In this document: positions 1-12,561 of the stretch, one piece after another
How the letters are laid out: each line of letters starts with the position of its first letter
How positions within the stretch are numbered: position 1 is the first letter of the stretch
DNA from: Ephemerocybe angulata
Taxonomy: Eukaryota; Basidiomycota; Agaricomycetes; Agaricales; Psathyrellaceae
Direction of reading: 5' to 3'
DNA: 64,000 nucleotides
Assembly (NCBI GenBank): GCA_013368325.1
Contig: JAACJK010000171.1
Span: forward strand, 434,001 to 498,000
Position numbers and translations under genes: made by a program
Notes under the pieces: model-generated
What the model saw: the letters and a program-made list of their open reading frames with translations, nothing else
The model's database searches: none
Told to the model about the DNA's origin: nothing

Positions 1-694
1 GGAAGCTGACAGGCGCACGCCCGGCTCAGACGCGCAAGGCACGAGGGCATATGCGTAAAGCAAGCTTAGGGCTTTACTGAATTCGCGTTTCGCGTTCCGT
101 TCGAACTCTTTCCGGCGCACCGGAAGGGGAGAGAAAAGGTTGCTTATACTAACAGTTGTCCCTGTCTATATTCGTTCAATAAATCTCTGGAGCGCAGAAA
201 GGTAGCACTGACCTTCCGTGCCACGACGCTCCGCGACTCAACTTCGCCCGTTTTCCCTAATTCCAAGCATGTCCCTTTGGGCGCCGTGTTCTTGGTCGAA
301 GTGGTCACTGTAACCTTTTCGCACAAAGCGCAAAGTGATGACAGCGCTTCCCCGCGGAATCCAAACGTCTCCACGACGGTCAAGTCTTCGTAGGTCTCAA
401 GTTTTGACGTGTGGTGCTTCAGTCCAATGCTTTCAAAGTCTTCCTCCTGGATACCAGAGCCATTATCAATTACTTCGACGGATTTGAGACCGTGATTCTT
501 GAACCGAATCTCTGTCGATGGTATGAGCCATAGTGAAGCGAAGCGGCAATTCACGTACCAATGTTTGTCGACCCAGCGTCAAGACTATTCTCAACGAGTT
601 CTTTCACAGCTGTTTGAAGGTCGACAACAACCTGACCTGACGTGATGCGATGCACAGAGCTCTTGTCAATGGCCTTAATCTGACTCGAAGACAT
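1..694 (-). CDS. PMS1: DNA mismatch repair MutL homologue PMS1 (human PMS2 type), N-terminal part, cut by window edge
   Basis: GHKL-ATPase mismatch-repair protein; in the family it pairs with MLH1 in the nucleus to act downstream of MutS complexes. Only about the first 200 residues are in the window and the gene continues past position 1. The chosen ATG (694) gives [20 protein letters not shown], typical of PMS1/PMS2. Visible ATP-site motifs are [20 protein letters not shown] (motif I), VIDNGSGI (motif II) and the lid/ATP contact HHTSK with [12 protein letters not shown] (motif III). [14 protein letters not shown] follows as expected. Two short introns lie at about 512-558 and 163-213; the first restores the codon for Glu in NIEIRF. 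It is divergent from MON2 across about 380 bp. Family assignment is very sure; the C-terminal endonuclease region cannot be judged. Confidence 0.95.
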
Positions 695-1071
695 CGGTAT
701 GTCGGAATTTGCTGGGTATCGCGTTTGACAAATTCCTTGCGGTTTCGCGCGCTTGAGTTGTCTGTGAGAGCAAGCAGTTCCGTTTCAATATCTAATAGTG
801 TCTGAAGCTTGGTTAGTGGGTTGATTGGGAGTGAAAATGGAGGTCTAGTGAAGGGTATCATGAGCGTTCATGACAAACTCGACGCGTCCCGCGTCCCGAT
901 TGAAAGCGCGTTTTAGAATTTGATGGTCCATCTCTTCTCATACGTTCATCATACAACAGCATCCTATCCTCATACTTGACTCTTTTCTCTGGGAAGACTA
1001 AGCCTTTGAATGAGGAATTCTCATCTGCGACACGAATTGTAAGCGAAGTTCGACCTGGCCCTGAAAACACC
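695..1071. promoter_or_regulatory. Divergent intergenic region between PMS1 and MON2
   Basis: About 380 bp between two start codons pointing apart, so it must hold both promoters and 5' UTRs. I see no TATA box or repeated motif I would name. An in-frame upstream ATG for MON2 at 976 lies inside it. Confidence 0.5.
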
Positions 1072-4000
1072 ATGAGTTCACTGGCTTTCCTTGTAACGGA
1101 GCTCCAGGTACGGTACTATAACCGGGCGTTAACTCAAACTCACATTTTCTGTAGTCCCTGGCTAGCGAAACACGGAGAAGGCACCCAGAAATCCGCGAGG
1201 TCCGAAGCCTGTAATGCTGTTGGATAGGAGCTCATATCACTGTTTAGGCAGCGGAGAAGTCGCTGGCCATCTTGAGGTCTTCTCCAGAGCAAGCTACAGC
1301 TAGCCTATCATCTGGTATGTATCGATCTCTCGTATAGCAAATTCACAAATAAACTAGGACCAGATGGACCGCAATCTGAAGACTTGCTCAAGCCAGTATT
1401 CATGGGCTGCGCAACGAAGAACGCGAAAGTGGTCGCGATATCACTCGGCTCACTACAGAGACTCATATCTCTCAAAGCCGTTCCACAATCCGCTGTGCCG
1501 CTCATTGTAAACACTATGAGCGATGCCATGTCGCAAGGCGTCGATATCCAGCTGCGGATCCTCCAAACCCTCGTATCCCTCATACCCAACTTCCCTGCGA
1601 TCCATGGAGAGCTGCTTGGCGATGTGAGTTGCAAGACTCTCTGACCTCGACTTTGCTCATCCTTTACAGGCCCTCCTCCTCTGCTTCAAACTACAAGAGT
1701 CCCGAATAGCTGTCGTGTCCTCGACTGCGGCTGCCACTCTCCGGCAACTCGTGATGTTCGTCGTTGACAAGATGGTATACGAAGACCAACTTCTCGAATC
1801 GGAAGACAAGCCTCCCTTCCCGATGTCCGAGGTTCGGTTACCGGATGGAACGACAAAACGACTCGGACCCTCCTCCACAGACGCATACTATGTATTCGAA
1901 GACCTGTGTCTTCTCGCCAACTCCGAGCGCCCACACTTCTTGAAACTCGAATCCCTGCACAAAACGTTTGCCCTGGAACTCGTGGAAAGCGTCCTGACGA
2001 ACTACCACGACTTGTTCCGCAACGTGAGTTTATCTATCGCTGCCTACATTCTCATGCTGACCGCACACCAGCACAAGGAACTCATACTGCTCCTGCAGCA
2101 CCACCTGTGCCCATTGCTCCTGAAATCCATGTCAGACCGCCCCGTCTTCCCTCTCATCCTCCGATGTACCCGTGTCATCTTCCTCCTTCTCAAACAATTC
2201 TCTGCGGAATTGAGCACCGAGGCAGAGGTGTTCCTGATGCTGCTCATCAGAATCATCACTGAGGACGGCAGCTCTGAAGTCGGCACCAGTGAGGCTCATT
2301 ACCACCACCACATACAGGGAGCAAGGCCAGGATGGATGCGAGTCATAGCGATGGAGATTATGAGAGGAATCTGCAGCGACGGGGAGCTGATGCGCAACAT
2401 CTGGGATCGTTACGACTCGCAAGACAATGGCTCAAAAGTGTTCACATCACTGCTAGCCGCATTAAAGAGGCTGCTTACTGAGAAACCCAACTTACTCGGA
2501 GTTTGCAGCCAAATGGGCGGTGTCGGCGTTCACTCCGAGGGCTACGGGTTGGACGTTGGAAGTGTAGCGGGCAGGGTGGCGAGTGCGACGGTATCCGGCG
2601 TGGCGGGCATGATTGGGGTCGGTGGAAACGGTTTGAGTCTCCAAGGATCCTCCATGAAATTGCAATGGTGCGTAGAGGGCCGTATCATCGTTATTCAACC
2701 CCCCTAATATTCCGCAGCATCGATCAACTTGACAAGGCAGACGCGCCTCCTATACCCGAACCTTATATATACCTACTGGCAGTACAGTGTACAGTCTCCC
2801 TCTGTGAAGGACTCGCCTCCTTCGCTGGCCCCGTGTACAGCACGATCGTCATCCAGCGTCCCCGCGCGGCAGGTGACGCTCCCATCCGAGCACCACCAGC
2901 GCTCGATGTATCCACCCTTCCCCAAGACGACCCGCAGACCAAGCACCTTCGAATTGTTCAAGACATCATCTCCAACGGGTGGCCTGCCCTCCTCGCCGCA
3001 CTCTCCTTCATCATCGCCACCAACCTCTCCGACGAACTCTTCGTCGAAGTGTTGGCTAGCTACCAAGCGCTAACGAATGTCTCCGGGATGCTTGGACTGG
3101 CCACGCCCAGGGACGCCTTCTTCAACAGCCTCGCGAAGTTCGCCGTTCCCACACGCGTCGTCTCGAAGGTCGAGACCTACTCCGAGCCGCCCCAAACTCC
3201 AAGATCAGCTACGACCGCTGTCGCAGAAGGTCTCGGGCTCGGAGCCGCGCCACAACAGCCTCCAGGCCTCTCCGAACGAAACATGGCCTGCCTCAAAGTT
3301 CTTGTAGGTAGCGCCCTCTTCCTCGCTGGAAGCCTCGGCGAGAGCTGGTACGGAGTCTTGGAGACGCTCCAGAACGCCGACTACGTTTTGACGTTTAAGA
3401 CTGGAGGGGCGCATGGTGCTGTGAGCATGAAACGCGGTAACAGCCTCTTTGGCTCTGGGCAGCCACCTTCGACAGCCGGTCCAGCCAGTCGTTCGACGTC
3501 CATGAACGCGTCGCAGAGTGCGGGACCTGCGTCATCCTCGGGGGCTGGGGCTCAACGGCATCCCCTCCTCTCAGACTTGGAGCCTGAAACGCTCATCCAT
3601 GCGATTCAGCGCCTCTTTGACTCGTCAAAGAATCTGGAGGATACGGCCTTCAAGGCATTTGTAGAGGCGCTCTGTAAGTTGAGCACCGAAATGGTCGGGA
3701 TGCAGAGTAGTAATACTGGGCTGTTGGCTATCTCGTCTGAGGAGAGTTTGGACGACTCGGCGCCGAATTCGAATAGCTTGAGGGTCGAGACGACCCATAG
3801 GAGGAGGATGAGTGGCATTCATATACCCAAGAACCAGGTAGGTGTTCTCTTCAAGTGCCTTAATAACGCGTCTAATGCCCTTGCTTGTAGAGGTCTGGCG
3901 ACTTTGGCATTTCGAAGCTGGGAGGTGTTGCTCTCTCCAACATCCACCGACTCATATACCGCTCGCCCGATATTGCCTGGGACTCTATCACGAAGCACCT

Positions 4001-7000
4001 TCTGGCTATTATCCGACTCCCCTACGCCCCACAAAGTATTCGCGTTCAATCCGCCCACGTCCTCGACGACATCCTCGTCGTCGTCCCGCGCAACCTCAGC
4101 CACGCGAACGAACTCCAAGCCCAAGTTCAGCGCCGCGTCCTCGAGGTTCTTTCTCAGCAGATCATCCCTGACGCAAGCAACGGCTACGCCGGCGACACGA
4201 CGACCGGAGTCGAACTGCGGCGAATGGGTTTGGAGACGCTGCACCAGATTCTGCAGGCCTCTGGACACACATTCGTTGTGGGATGGGAGATCGTCTTCCA
4301 GATGCTTGAGAGCGTGTGCAAGCCGTTTGGGGTCCCCTCTGGTTATCCTGTACAGCCACAGCGCTCGAACTCCACTGACTCCGTATCCATGCTGAGCATT
4401 AAGAGCCACCAGACCAATTCCTCGCCGAATGTCCGGACGAAACCTTTACCGTTGGGTCTGGGCAACCCGACTGAGAGGAGCTACTCGGCATTGGTGAAGA
4501 TCGCGTTCCAGTCCTTGACTCTCGTATGCGACTCCGTGTCCCTCCTCTCTCCCGCGCATCTGCGTCTGTGTATTGCGACTCTTGGGCAATTTGGACGGCA
4601 AGCAGACACGAACATCGCGCTTACAGCTGCTGCAAGTCTACTGTGGAGCGTCTCCGATGCCATACAAGCGAAGAGGAAGGATGTAGATGAGGAACCTGAG
4701 TATAGCGAGCTGTGGCTCTACCTCCTCTTGGAGGTGCTGGGGCTCTGCACAGACTCGAGGCCAGAAGTCCGGGACGGCGCCATCCAAAGCTTGTTCAGAG
4801 CCATGCAGCTGTACGGCTCGACACTGAATTCGGATACATGGGACCAATGCATCTGGAAGATCACGTTCCCACTTCTGGATGCAATCACCAGCGAGATTAG
4901 GTCGAGGATACCCGCGGCGGACGCACCGTTGGACCCATCGACGGGTTCACCCATTCGCGCGTGGGACGAGTCCAAGATCCTGGCTGTCAACTCCATCGGC
5001 TCTATACTCCACGACTTCCTCGTATCCAAGATCATCCTGCTTGACTCATTCGGTGATGCCTGGGACGCTTTCGTTACCCGCATTCAGGACTGCGTGTTGT
5101 TGGACAATCGCCCTGTAAGCGCGCCGGCGCTTAGATGCCTCGAGCGAGCGGTCAAGGCATTCGGTGCCGCTGAAGGCGTCTTGAAGCCGCGGGTTTCGGA
5201 GGCACTGCAGAGAGTCTGGGAGGCGATCGATGTTATGGGGAGTGTGGTTAGCAAACGCGGCGGGAATGAAGACGAGGGTCCCCATCAGCCGTTTACGCAG
5301 GAGAGCCTTGTTGCATATGTCGATGTTGTGCAGACTACGAGGGCGACGAACGGGAAGTTGACTGGCAAGGAGTGGGAACTCGAGAGATTGGCGAGACTGA
5401 TGGAAATTCTGAAAGGTTTGTTACCAGTATTTCTCATACTATTGAACTGAACTCTCACCCCCATCCAGGAGTAATAACATACCCGAACTCTCCTGATTAC
5501 CGACCCGACATCGACGCATTGCCCCCTCTCCAGGTTCGTCATTTCCTTTCGCAAACGAACGTCGCTGATCCCCTTTGCAGACTGTCGTTATGCTCACAGT
5601 CGAAAGCATCGATCTATCTGTAGCAGGGTCACCTTCGCTGGTCATGAAGGATATGTCGGAATACGCAACACTGGCATTCCTTGCTGCCTTTGACGTCCAA
5701 CCGCAACCGAACAGCCATACCCCTCAGACACCGCAAAAACGGGTGACCTATATTGCCTTGTCAAAGAAGATCATGCCGATGCTCGTCCAGTTGTTCATGC
5801 GGTTCAAGGCCTCTGAAGATATTTATAGCGACGGAACCTTGGAGGCTGTTCTATCTGTGTGTTGCACTTCAACTCTCGTTGGCAAGTTAATACTGACTTT
5901 CTCTGGTACAGGCGTACTCTATACCTATCAAGCTGAAGTATGACTGCCCCAGTCCATCCAAGTTTGGGAAGGATGAGCCGTTGTGGAAGACGGCTACGAA
6001 CAGCTTCCTACAAATTGTCAAGGAATGCACGCCACAGATCAAGGCTTTTGGAGACGCCCTCTCCGACGAACGCGTCGAAGGCCTCTGGTGGCAGATCCTT
6101 GACGTCTTCAGAGGAGGTATCCTTGCAGATTGGTGCGCCAGCCCTCTATACTCTTGCCACTTGCTCTACTTACATAGATATATCCCAACAGCTCCCCGGC
6201 CGAAAGCTTCCCCCTCGATGTCCAAACCGCGGAAGAGAACTTCGACCTCTCGCTGATCGCCTCCCTCGAAATCGACGTCATCCCACACATCGGCGACAGC
6301 CGCGTGCCCGATGCCCTAGTTTCGCGCCTTGGCAAGATCTTGCAGCTGGGCAGCCGGCTGTACGAGTCCGAGGCCAACAAGGGACCCCGGTTTGCTGCCA
6401 ATGAGGCCTCTTCTCCCAAGGCTGGCGGTCGCAGGTCAAGATCCCGCAGCTCCGACTTGACGAAAGTCGATGTTCATGAAGATTATGGGATTGGGAAGAC
6501 GGAGATTGGGTCTTTGGTGCCGAGAGAACGGTTCTCGTATTGGTGCTTTGACTTGCTGTTCTTGATCTGCTCCAACACTACCAACGGTACGTTCAACGTC
6601 ATCCTCTGGCCAATGTGTATTCTTACGCGCGCTCGCGTCGCAGAGAAAGAAGACTCGAGAAAACGGCTCGCCGCTTTGAGTCTGCCTGCGCTCTTGAATC
6701 GCTGCAAGGCGACACTTGTCAGCTACATCGCCGATCAATCTCTGCGTGGCGGACTTCCATTCCCAAGGTTCGTCCTCCATGCCTGTCTACGCGCCATAAC
6801 CCTCCTGACCTTGCTTTAAAGAGCGCGCGAAGAGGAACTCGTTTACGCCCTCCGGAAGCTGTTGGATCTGCGACTATGGCCCGGTTCTCTCTGGGCCGCC
6901 TTCTCCGACGAACCTTCAAAGCACTCTTCCTCTCAGCCGCGTACGTACCCTTATTGGTCTAGTCCCCTTAACTGAAAACTGACACGCACCCGCGATCGTG

Positions 7001-7326
7001 CAGCCGCCGCCGACTTGGGCCTCTCCACACCCTCTGAGCTCATTGCGGACTCTGTGAAACGTTCTGCTGTTGCCCACCTCTTCCATTTCTACACATCCCT
7101 CTGCGAAATCGCGTCCACCCCTGGCCGCACCCCGACCGCATGGGTCTCCAAGAGCGCTTCCTCACTCTCCGCTTCCGCTCGGAAGCAAGAGTTTGAAACT
7201 GGAAAGCACAAAGGCAAGGGGTTGGGAGAAAGCGTCGCTGATTATGAGGAGGACGTCTCGGAGGTGGACGCGCGGAGGCTTGCGAGAGACTGTCTGAAGG
7301 AGATCGGGAAGGAGTTGGGCGTGTAG
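1072..7326 (+). CDS. MON2: Endosome/Golgi trafficking protein MON2 (Sec7-related scaffold)
   Basis: Large scaffold related to BIG/GBF Arf-GEFs but without a Sec7 catalytic domain; with Dopey it works at the trans-Golgi and endosomes. After about 14 short introns the product is roughly 1,800 residues, in the family range. The N-terminus MSSLAFLVTELQSLASETRR and the following EIREAAEKSLAIL form the DCB region. The stretch beginning LLKPVFMGCATKNAKVVAIS is strongly MON2-like. The middle holds the HUS/HDS-type helical repeats, and the C-terminal conserved part includes SYSALVKIAFQSLTLVCDSV and GDAWDAFVTRIQDCV. A low-complexity Ser/Gly linker is near 3420-3560. An in-frame ATG at 976 would add 32 residues, but the conserved start supports 1072. 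The stop follows CLKEIGKELGV. No Sec7 motif was seen, as expected. Confidence 0.93.
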
Positions 7327-7522
7327 GACCCCCGCAAACGCCGACACGACATTATTTAGACTAGACCTGGATGACCCTTTTCTTTTCTTGCTCCCTTTGT
7401 TGTTATAATAAATACCCCCCTTGATGACGGATGCTCTATCACAGATACAAGTACACTGTGACCCTGATGCTATTACCCTGAAAATGTGCGTGTTGTGGTA
7501 GGGCCTAGGCCTGTATACCCAA

Positions 7523-9575
7523 CTAGTCCAGCGGGACTGGGACCGGATTTTCCTTCGCTTTCTCCTTCACCTCTACGCCCGCCGCCGCTTCCGCCTCCGC
7601 GTCCGGGGCCGGCTCAAGCGTCGGCGGGGCGTAGATGGACCCATTCATAAACATGGACCACCGATCCAGACACGAGCCTTCATTGAAGTCTAATAGTACG
7701 AAGAAACGAACCGATCAGCATTTCCTAGTCACGGATGCCTGGCCGCGAGGGCAGCTCACCAAAGTTGTTCTCTGGGTCACAAGTGCACCTGCCTTTCTTC
7801 CAGTTATTTCCAGACTTAGGGCAGTGCGTGAAGGGCGGGTGCTCGTAGCCGATCTCGTCGAAGAAGTGGATTTGGTCCTTGGGCAGGAAGAGCGCTGCTG
7901 CGATGCTGTGCACTGGGGCGTCTCCCCATCGCTAGGAACGACAGAAGGGCAGGGAAAGGGAAATTTCAGAATGATCCTTGAGAGATGTGAGGGAGAGTTT
8001 TAAGGACGTACCTCGTAGTAGAACCCGCCTTTGACTTCTAGGTATTGGAAGAATGCGGTGTAGGCGGGGCCTCGCCAGAAGTCCATGTCGGCGATTTCGA
8101 AGTTGCTCCAGACTGTATTTGACGAATTGCTTAGGTCGAGAAAGCGTGAAGGGAGAGGTGGAAGGACGTACAGTGGCACATATTAAATGTCTCGCCCCCA
8201 TCGTCGGATACGAAATCGAGCGAGTTATCGTAGGGAACGTACTCCGGATAGAGTGCAGTAAACTCTGAGAGTAACATCCGTCAGATGAAGGGTGAAAGTT
8301 GGGTGCTTTGAGGAACGACGTACCCCGCACGGTATCCCAAAGGGTCCTTATCGTCTCGGGGAACTCGATAAGAGATATCGTGAATCCTGGATACACTTGA
8401 GAATGGCTTCCAAAATCTAGTCAGGCGGCTCACCATAGGTCTTGTTGTTGTCCTCCATAAACACAAATGGATCTTCGTGGAGGTCACAATGGAATCGAAC
8501 ATCTGGTCTGCGATGGAAGTTGAAATTAGTGTCGTGGTCTAGTGCTCCACTATCAAACGGAAAGCACTCACTCGATTCTCCAATACCATCGATACTTCTG
8601 CAGCAGCGGGTGGTGAAAGAAAAACTATACTTAGATCAGCACAACATCCATCCGCAAAATCACTCTCCACCACATACCCCGGAGTTAAAGCGACACATAT
8701 TCCGGTACCTGCCAAAAGAAATCGAAATCACCAGTCAGACCTTCTCTTCTCTGCCAAAAATTCAGGCGCAGGGAAACAAACGCACGCTACGCTCTCTATT
8801 GGTGGAAGAGCCAGTGAGAATTCGAAACAGGGATTGTTTTATGAGGTTTAGGACACACCTCCGTAGATGATACCTTCGCCAACGAGCCAGTCCCTCCACG
8901 CTTCCGCTGTTGGCTCGTCAACCCAATCAGGTTGTTGCCAATGCTCCTTCGGGATGACGCCAAACTCGACCTTCGCATCCGTCAACATCGAGATGTGCCT
9001 GCAAATCCGAAGTCAGCAAAGGGCCAAACGACCACCACGAAGATGAGTCACTCTTTAAACTTATCGTCAAAAGGCTCGTCGTTGAGGAACACGTATGGGT
9101 ACTGGTAATGGCGGTTAAACCTGTCCTCCATATCGCGTATACTCTGCACCGTCCCCGCCAGGTCGCTGTTGCGCGCCAGGATGACGAACGTGGCATTCGC
9201 CCTGCGTCCTGGAGCCAAGCCGTAGTTGGGTAGCTGAAGATACGGCGTGAAGCCCTGCGATTCTGCTGTTGCGGGTCAGGCATGGTATGTAAGCTGCTGC
9301 TCATGCTAGGGCCCCCGAGAACTTGAGTAATGCTGCTCGCTTACCTGCGGCTTGTGGTGTGTGGACGATCTTCCATTCCCTCTCGAACCTGTTGGGGAAG
9401 AATATCGATAGATACCCTATGCACAGCTGGATATTGAACAGAGTCAAAAACTTTCCCTGTAGAATCCTCAGTCTGAAGAGGTAAGAGAAGGAGAACGTAC
9501 GAGCGCGCCGGCAAAGGCGGCTAGGACCTTGAGTCCTCTCGGTAAGGACGAGCTCGTTAGCAGAGCCATAATCAT
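7523..9575 (-). CDS. GT15 (KRE2/MNT1/KTR family) alpha-1,2-mannosyltransferase, copy 1
   Basis: Golgi type II membrane enzyme that adds mannose from GDP-mannose to O- or N-glycans or mannan. The start [20 protein letters not shown] leads into a single N-terminal hydrophobic segment, interrupted by an intron. GT15 motifs in order are [40 protein letters not shown], and near the C-terminus [20 protein letters not shown] followed by [12 protein letters not shown] and [10 protein letters not shown]. The reading ends in an Ala/Glu/Pro-rich tail with ENPVPVPLD before the stop, longer than that of copy 2. Many introns of about 50-70 bp. It converges with MON2, 196 bp apart. It is a paralogue of the gene at 12562. 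The acceptor specificity cannot be told. Confidence 0.88.
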
Positions 9576-10247
9576 CACTCCGCCCAGTCGAGATCTCAAG
9601 TAGGTATGTGGCAACCAAGCAAGCAGGGGGACACGGCGGCCTTCACTTGGCCTTCACGACGGTAGAAGCTATAAAGCACGCTCAAAGATAACACGAAGAA
9701 GTGAACTTGGCGAAGAGATTCCGGGGTAGTACCAAGCCCAACAGCATCTCGGTCCCGCACCTCATCTAAACATCCAAAATATCCCTCAATAGAAGGCGCA
9801 TGAGAATAGGAATCATTCCTCGAGAACACGGGGCCACTCGTCCCCACAGTTGCATTTGCCCCGCAGCACAGCGAATGGCTGAGGAATTGGTAGAGAGTTG
9901 CCGGAGATACACCTACAAACGCCTATCTCGCACCATCCCATCTGACACGGGACAAGTTCTCTGTGAGAGTTGAATTTACATTCGAAGTCGTCAAGAGGGA
10001 ATATGCTCGGAAGAAGTCTAAAGGATTCGGAAGAAGAGCCTGCAGGTGCAGGAGCCTGGAGGTGGCCACACGCAACATGGGAGTTCGAGAAGAAGATGAT
10101 TTGCCGCGGCTCCGGGGCGGGAGCCGCGATCATTGATGGGTTCCCACGGGAAGACCCGCTCGGCAAACCCCGAAAGCCCCCGCTTTAGCGCCCACGTCGT
10201 CACTGGGGCGCCGCTGGAGCATCACCACTTCTTGTTTTCTTTCCACC
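9576..10247. promoter_or_regulatory. Divergent intergenic region (GT15 copy 1 / MDP-1)
   Basis: About 670 bp with open frames but no recognisable protein. Both flanking genes start outward from it, so it should hold two promoters. No clear TATA or repeat was noted. Confidence 0.4.
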
Positions 10248-11253
10248 ATGGCGACGGAAGGCCCGTTTCCCAAGTTGGTTGCTTTCGATCTCGAGTGAGC
10301 TTATACTGCACCTTCGTATCTCAAACCCACCTGATGACAGTGTGCAGCTATACCCTCTGGGATCTATGGATCGATACCCATGTTGACGGTGCGGATATAT
10401 GCTGGCGCTTAAGCCAGGAACAAGGACTTATCGTTCTTGCGATACCGCAGGACCTCTACACCGGAATGGTGAAACGGTGAATCAGGTACTGGATAGGTGC
10501 GTATCAGTGTGAGCTCGGACAAACGCTTGCTTACTTGTAGGCATGACGCATGTGAACTGCAGGAACAACCAGCCTATCAGGTTCTACAGAGATGTCCCCG
10601 ATATCCTACATACCATCCGTGCTTGGAGGATAGAGGATAGGGAAGAGGGTGACAACAAAGTCGTTATTGCTGCGTGCTCGCGCACGTCTGCTCCAGCACT
10701 GTAGGTCATCGGCTTGTTTGGAGCTTGAGATACCGGCTCATCCAATTGGTTAATGCAATGATATCAGGGCTAGACAATGCCTCAACCTGTTGCTTGTTCC
10801 ACCTCCGTCACACGTGTCTGGCGAAGGTGTTGAATCAAAGCCAGTGGTAGCAGCCAAGTTCTTTGATGAGATGGAAATATACCCTGGTAAGCCCGCCTGT
10901 CAGTCACCAGGCAAAGTGCTGAGTGGACCCCTCACCTGCAGGTTCCAAATTGACCCACTTCAAGAAGATCCACCAGAGAACGGGTATACCTTACGAAGAG
11001 ATGGTATGTCGTGTGCCATTCGTCTTTGTGTTTATCGATAATCTCACCCTGTTGAAGCTGTTTTTCGATGACGAGAGGAGGAACGGCGAGGTGGAGAAGT
11101 TGGGTAAGTGGCATTCAGCATTAACCCTGGGAGTCCTGCTAATTGACGGTGCTATCAGGGGTAACCTTTATACACGTACCAATAGGGCTTAACCGAAAGG
11201 TCTTTGATGACGGGGTGAAGCATTGGAGGAAGAAGCGCTCAGAAACAGCTTAG
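10248..11253 (+). CDS. Magnesium-dependent phosphatase-1 (HAD superfamily)
   Basis: Small HAD-fold phosphatase of the MDP-1 family, which acts on phosphotyrosine or sugar-related phosphates in vitro in studied members. The start is MATEGPFPKLVAFDL. An intron (10295-10347) splits the second catalytic Asp codon (GA|C), and splicing restores the DLDYTLW nucleophile motif, followed by WDLWIDTHVDG. Later motifs: RFYRDVPDILHTIRAW, then IAACSRTSAPAL (HAD motif II region), then ARQCLNLL, and FFDDERRN (the acidic motif III/IV) with EKLGVTFIHVPIGLNRKVFD at the end. Five or more short introns. The product is about 210 residues, normal for the family. It lies between the two GT15 paralogues without an obvious functional link. 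Confidence 0.88.
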
Positions 11254-11519
11254 ATACCTCAACCTTTGCACGCCTGGTATTCTGATTGAACATTCTGTTT
11301 CCACAGATATATATTTAGAAATTCTTAGCAGGCACCAGCCGACTCCGCAGTATGTTTCGCAACTGCTGCGGCCTCGGATACACTGTCTTTGAGTTTGTCA
11401 CGCGATATTCGGCGCCCTGGTAGGGTTGCCCCTCCATGTCTAGGAAACTGAAACAGTGGGCAAAGGTAGGTGCATTAAGACTCTGGTCGTTCTACAGTTG
11501 TTCTTTCTCTACAAACAAA
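11254..11519. other. Short intergenic region, no gene seen
   Basis: Holds the 3' end of the phosphatase gene and the promoter of the CYSTM-like gene. Nothing else recognisable. Confidence 0.4.
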
Positions 11520-11888
11520 ATGATGAAGCAACCTAACCCTGCGTACCAGACCGCTGCCCCTCACCCCGGTGAGTAATCTTCCGCTCCTGACCATAATAAG
11601 TAGTGCACGCTGATCAGGGTCCTGCAGAATACTACTACAATGACCGAGGAGAACCACTCGTGGTTGGCGCATACGGGCCCCATCCACCACCGGAAGTGAT
11701 TTACGTGCAGCCCCAGCCCGTCGTCACCCACCCACCGGTAGATGATACTGCTGGCGCTTGCTGCTGCGCGTGGTATGTTCACGCGTTTATCGTTCGGAGA
11801 TGTAGAGAGTGCGCCCGCTAATCCATTCCGCAGTCTGACCGGGCTATGTGTCGCGCTCTGGTGCTGGCCCTGGGCAATATGTATCTAG
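11520..11888 (+). CDS. Small CYSTM-like tail-Cys protein
   Basis: Predicted 82-residue protein from three exons (11520-11568, 11628-11772, 11834-11888), found by joining phases by hand. The N-terminal half is Pro/Tyr-rich (EYYYNDRGEPLVVGAYGPHP, then VIYVQPQPVV). It ends in a short Cys/Trp-rich hydrophobic tail: CCCACLTGLCVALWCWPW and then AICI. This layout matches CYSTM-type proteins, in which a Cys-rich C-terminal segment inserts into or attaches to membranes, often in stress responses; that role is inferred from the family only. Exon 2 has a competing AG ten bases before the one used, and the earlier one would bring an in-frame stop. An alternative is a lineage-specific small membrane protein. 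Confidence 0.7.
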
Positions 11889-12561
11889 CCGACACTGTGT
11901 CTTTGTACCATCTAAGTATAGCTTCGCATGTGCCTGGCCTCCGACCTCGGTCCATCCCTTATGATATTTGGTGAACTCCACATCTTCCTCGGGTCCGCAA
12001 GCCCTCTCTGAGAAACATGGCGACCTATGGCGACCCTCGCGCCACCCTACGTTGCCATGGGTAGAACCCTGAAGGCCTGACGGGGCCTGACGGGGCTAAG
12101 TGTTTGCGACATGACGTACCAGGTATGGATAATGAGAAGCGCGATCACACCAATCGGGGTTCGGGTGGCGGCGTTGGGGCGATTTGATTCAAGTTTCTTC
12201 TCGGCCTGGCCCTGCCCTTCTTTTACACCATCTGCGGCGCCCACAGACCGAGCTATCTGCGAGCTCGAGTGCAAGTTGCATCCGGACGGACGTGTGAGCA
12301 CAACTCGCACCCCCCGACCAGTGACTGCGGAAACTGACCCGGAAGTTTTCAAGTCCAATTTGAAGGCTCCGGTGGCCTGAACATACTTTTACACGTTTAC
12401 AGTTTTTTACCCCTCATACATACGACCGACTAATACTCTGCGCTGGCTGGCGACCACGACCACTTTGCTTAATTAACCCTTTCTTCGTACGCAAAAAGTC
12501 TCATGAGTTCCCTTTTCCGTGCACCGAGTTGACACCATTTTCTCAAAGGCTTTCTACGACC
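11889..12561. other. Intergenic region with two small tandem duplications
   Basis: About 670 bp before GT15 copy 2. It contains CCTGACGGGGC twice in tandem (around 12077-12098) and a repeated ATGGCGACC (around 12017-12035). Open frames here have no recognisable product. The promoter of the downstream gene should be here. Confidence 0.4.

Noticed and set aside
976..1071. Upstream in-frame ATG as the MON2 start
   Set aside because: The conserved MON2 N-terminus begins at 1072; the extra 32 residues look unlike the family, though they cannot be fully excluded.
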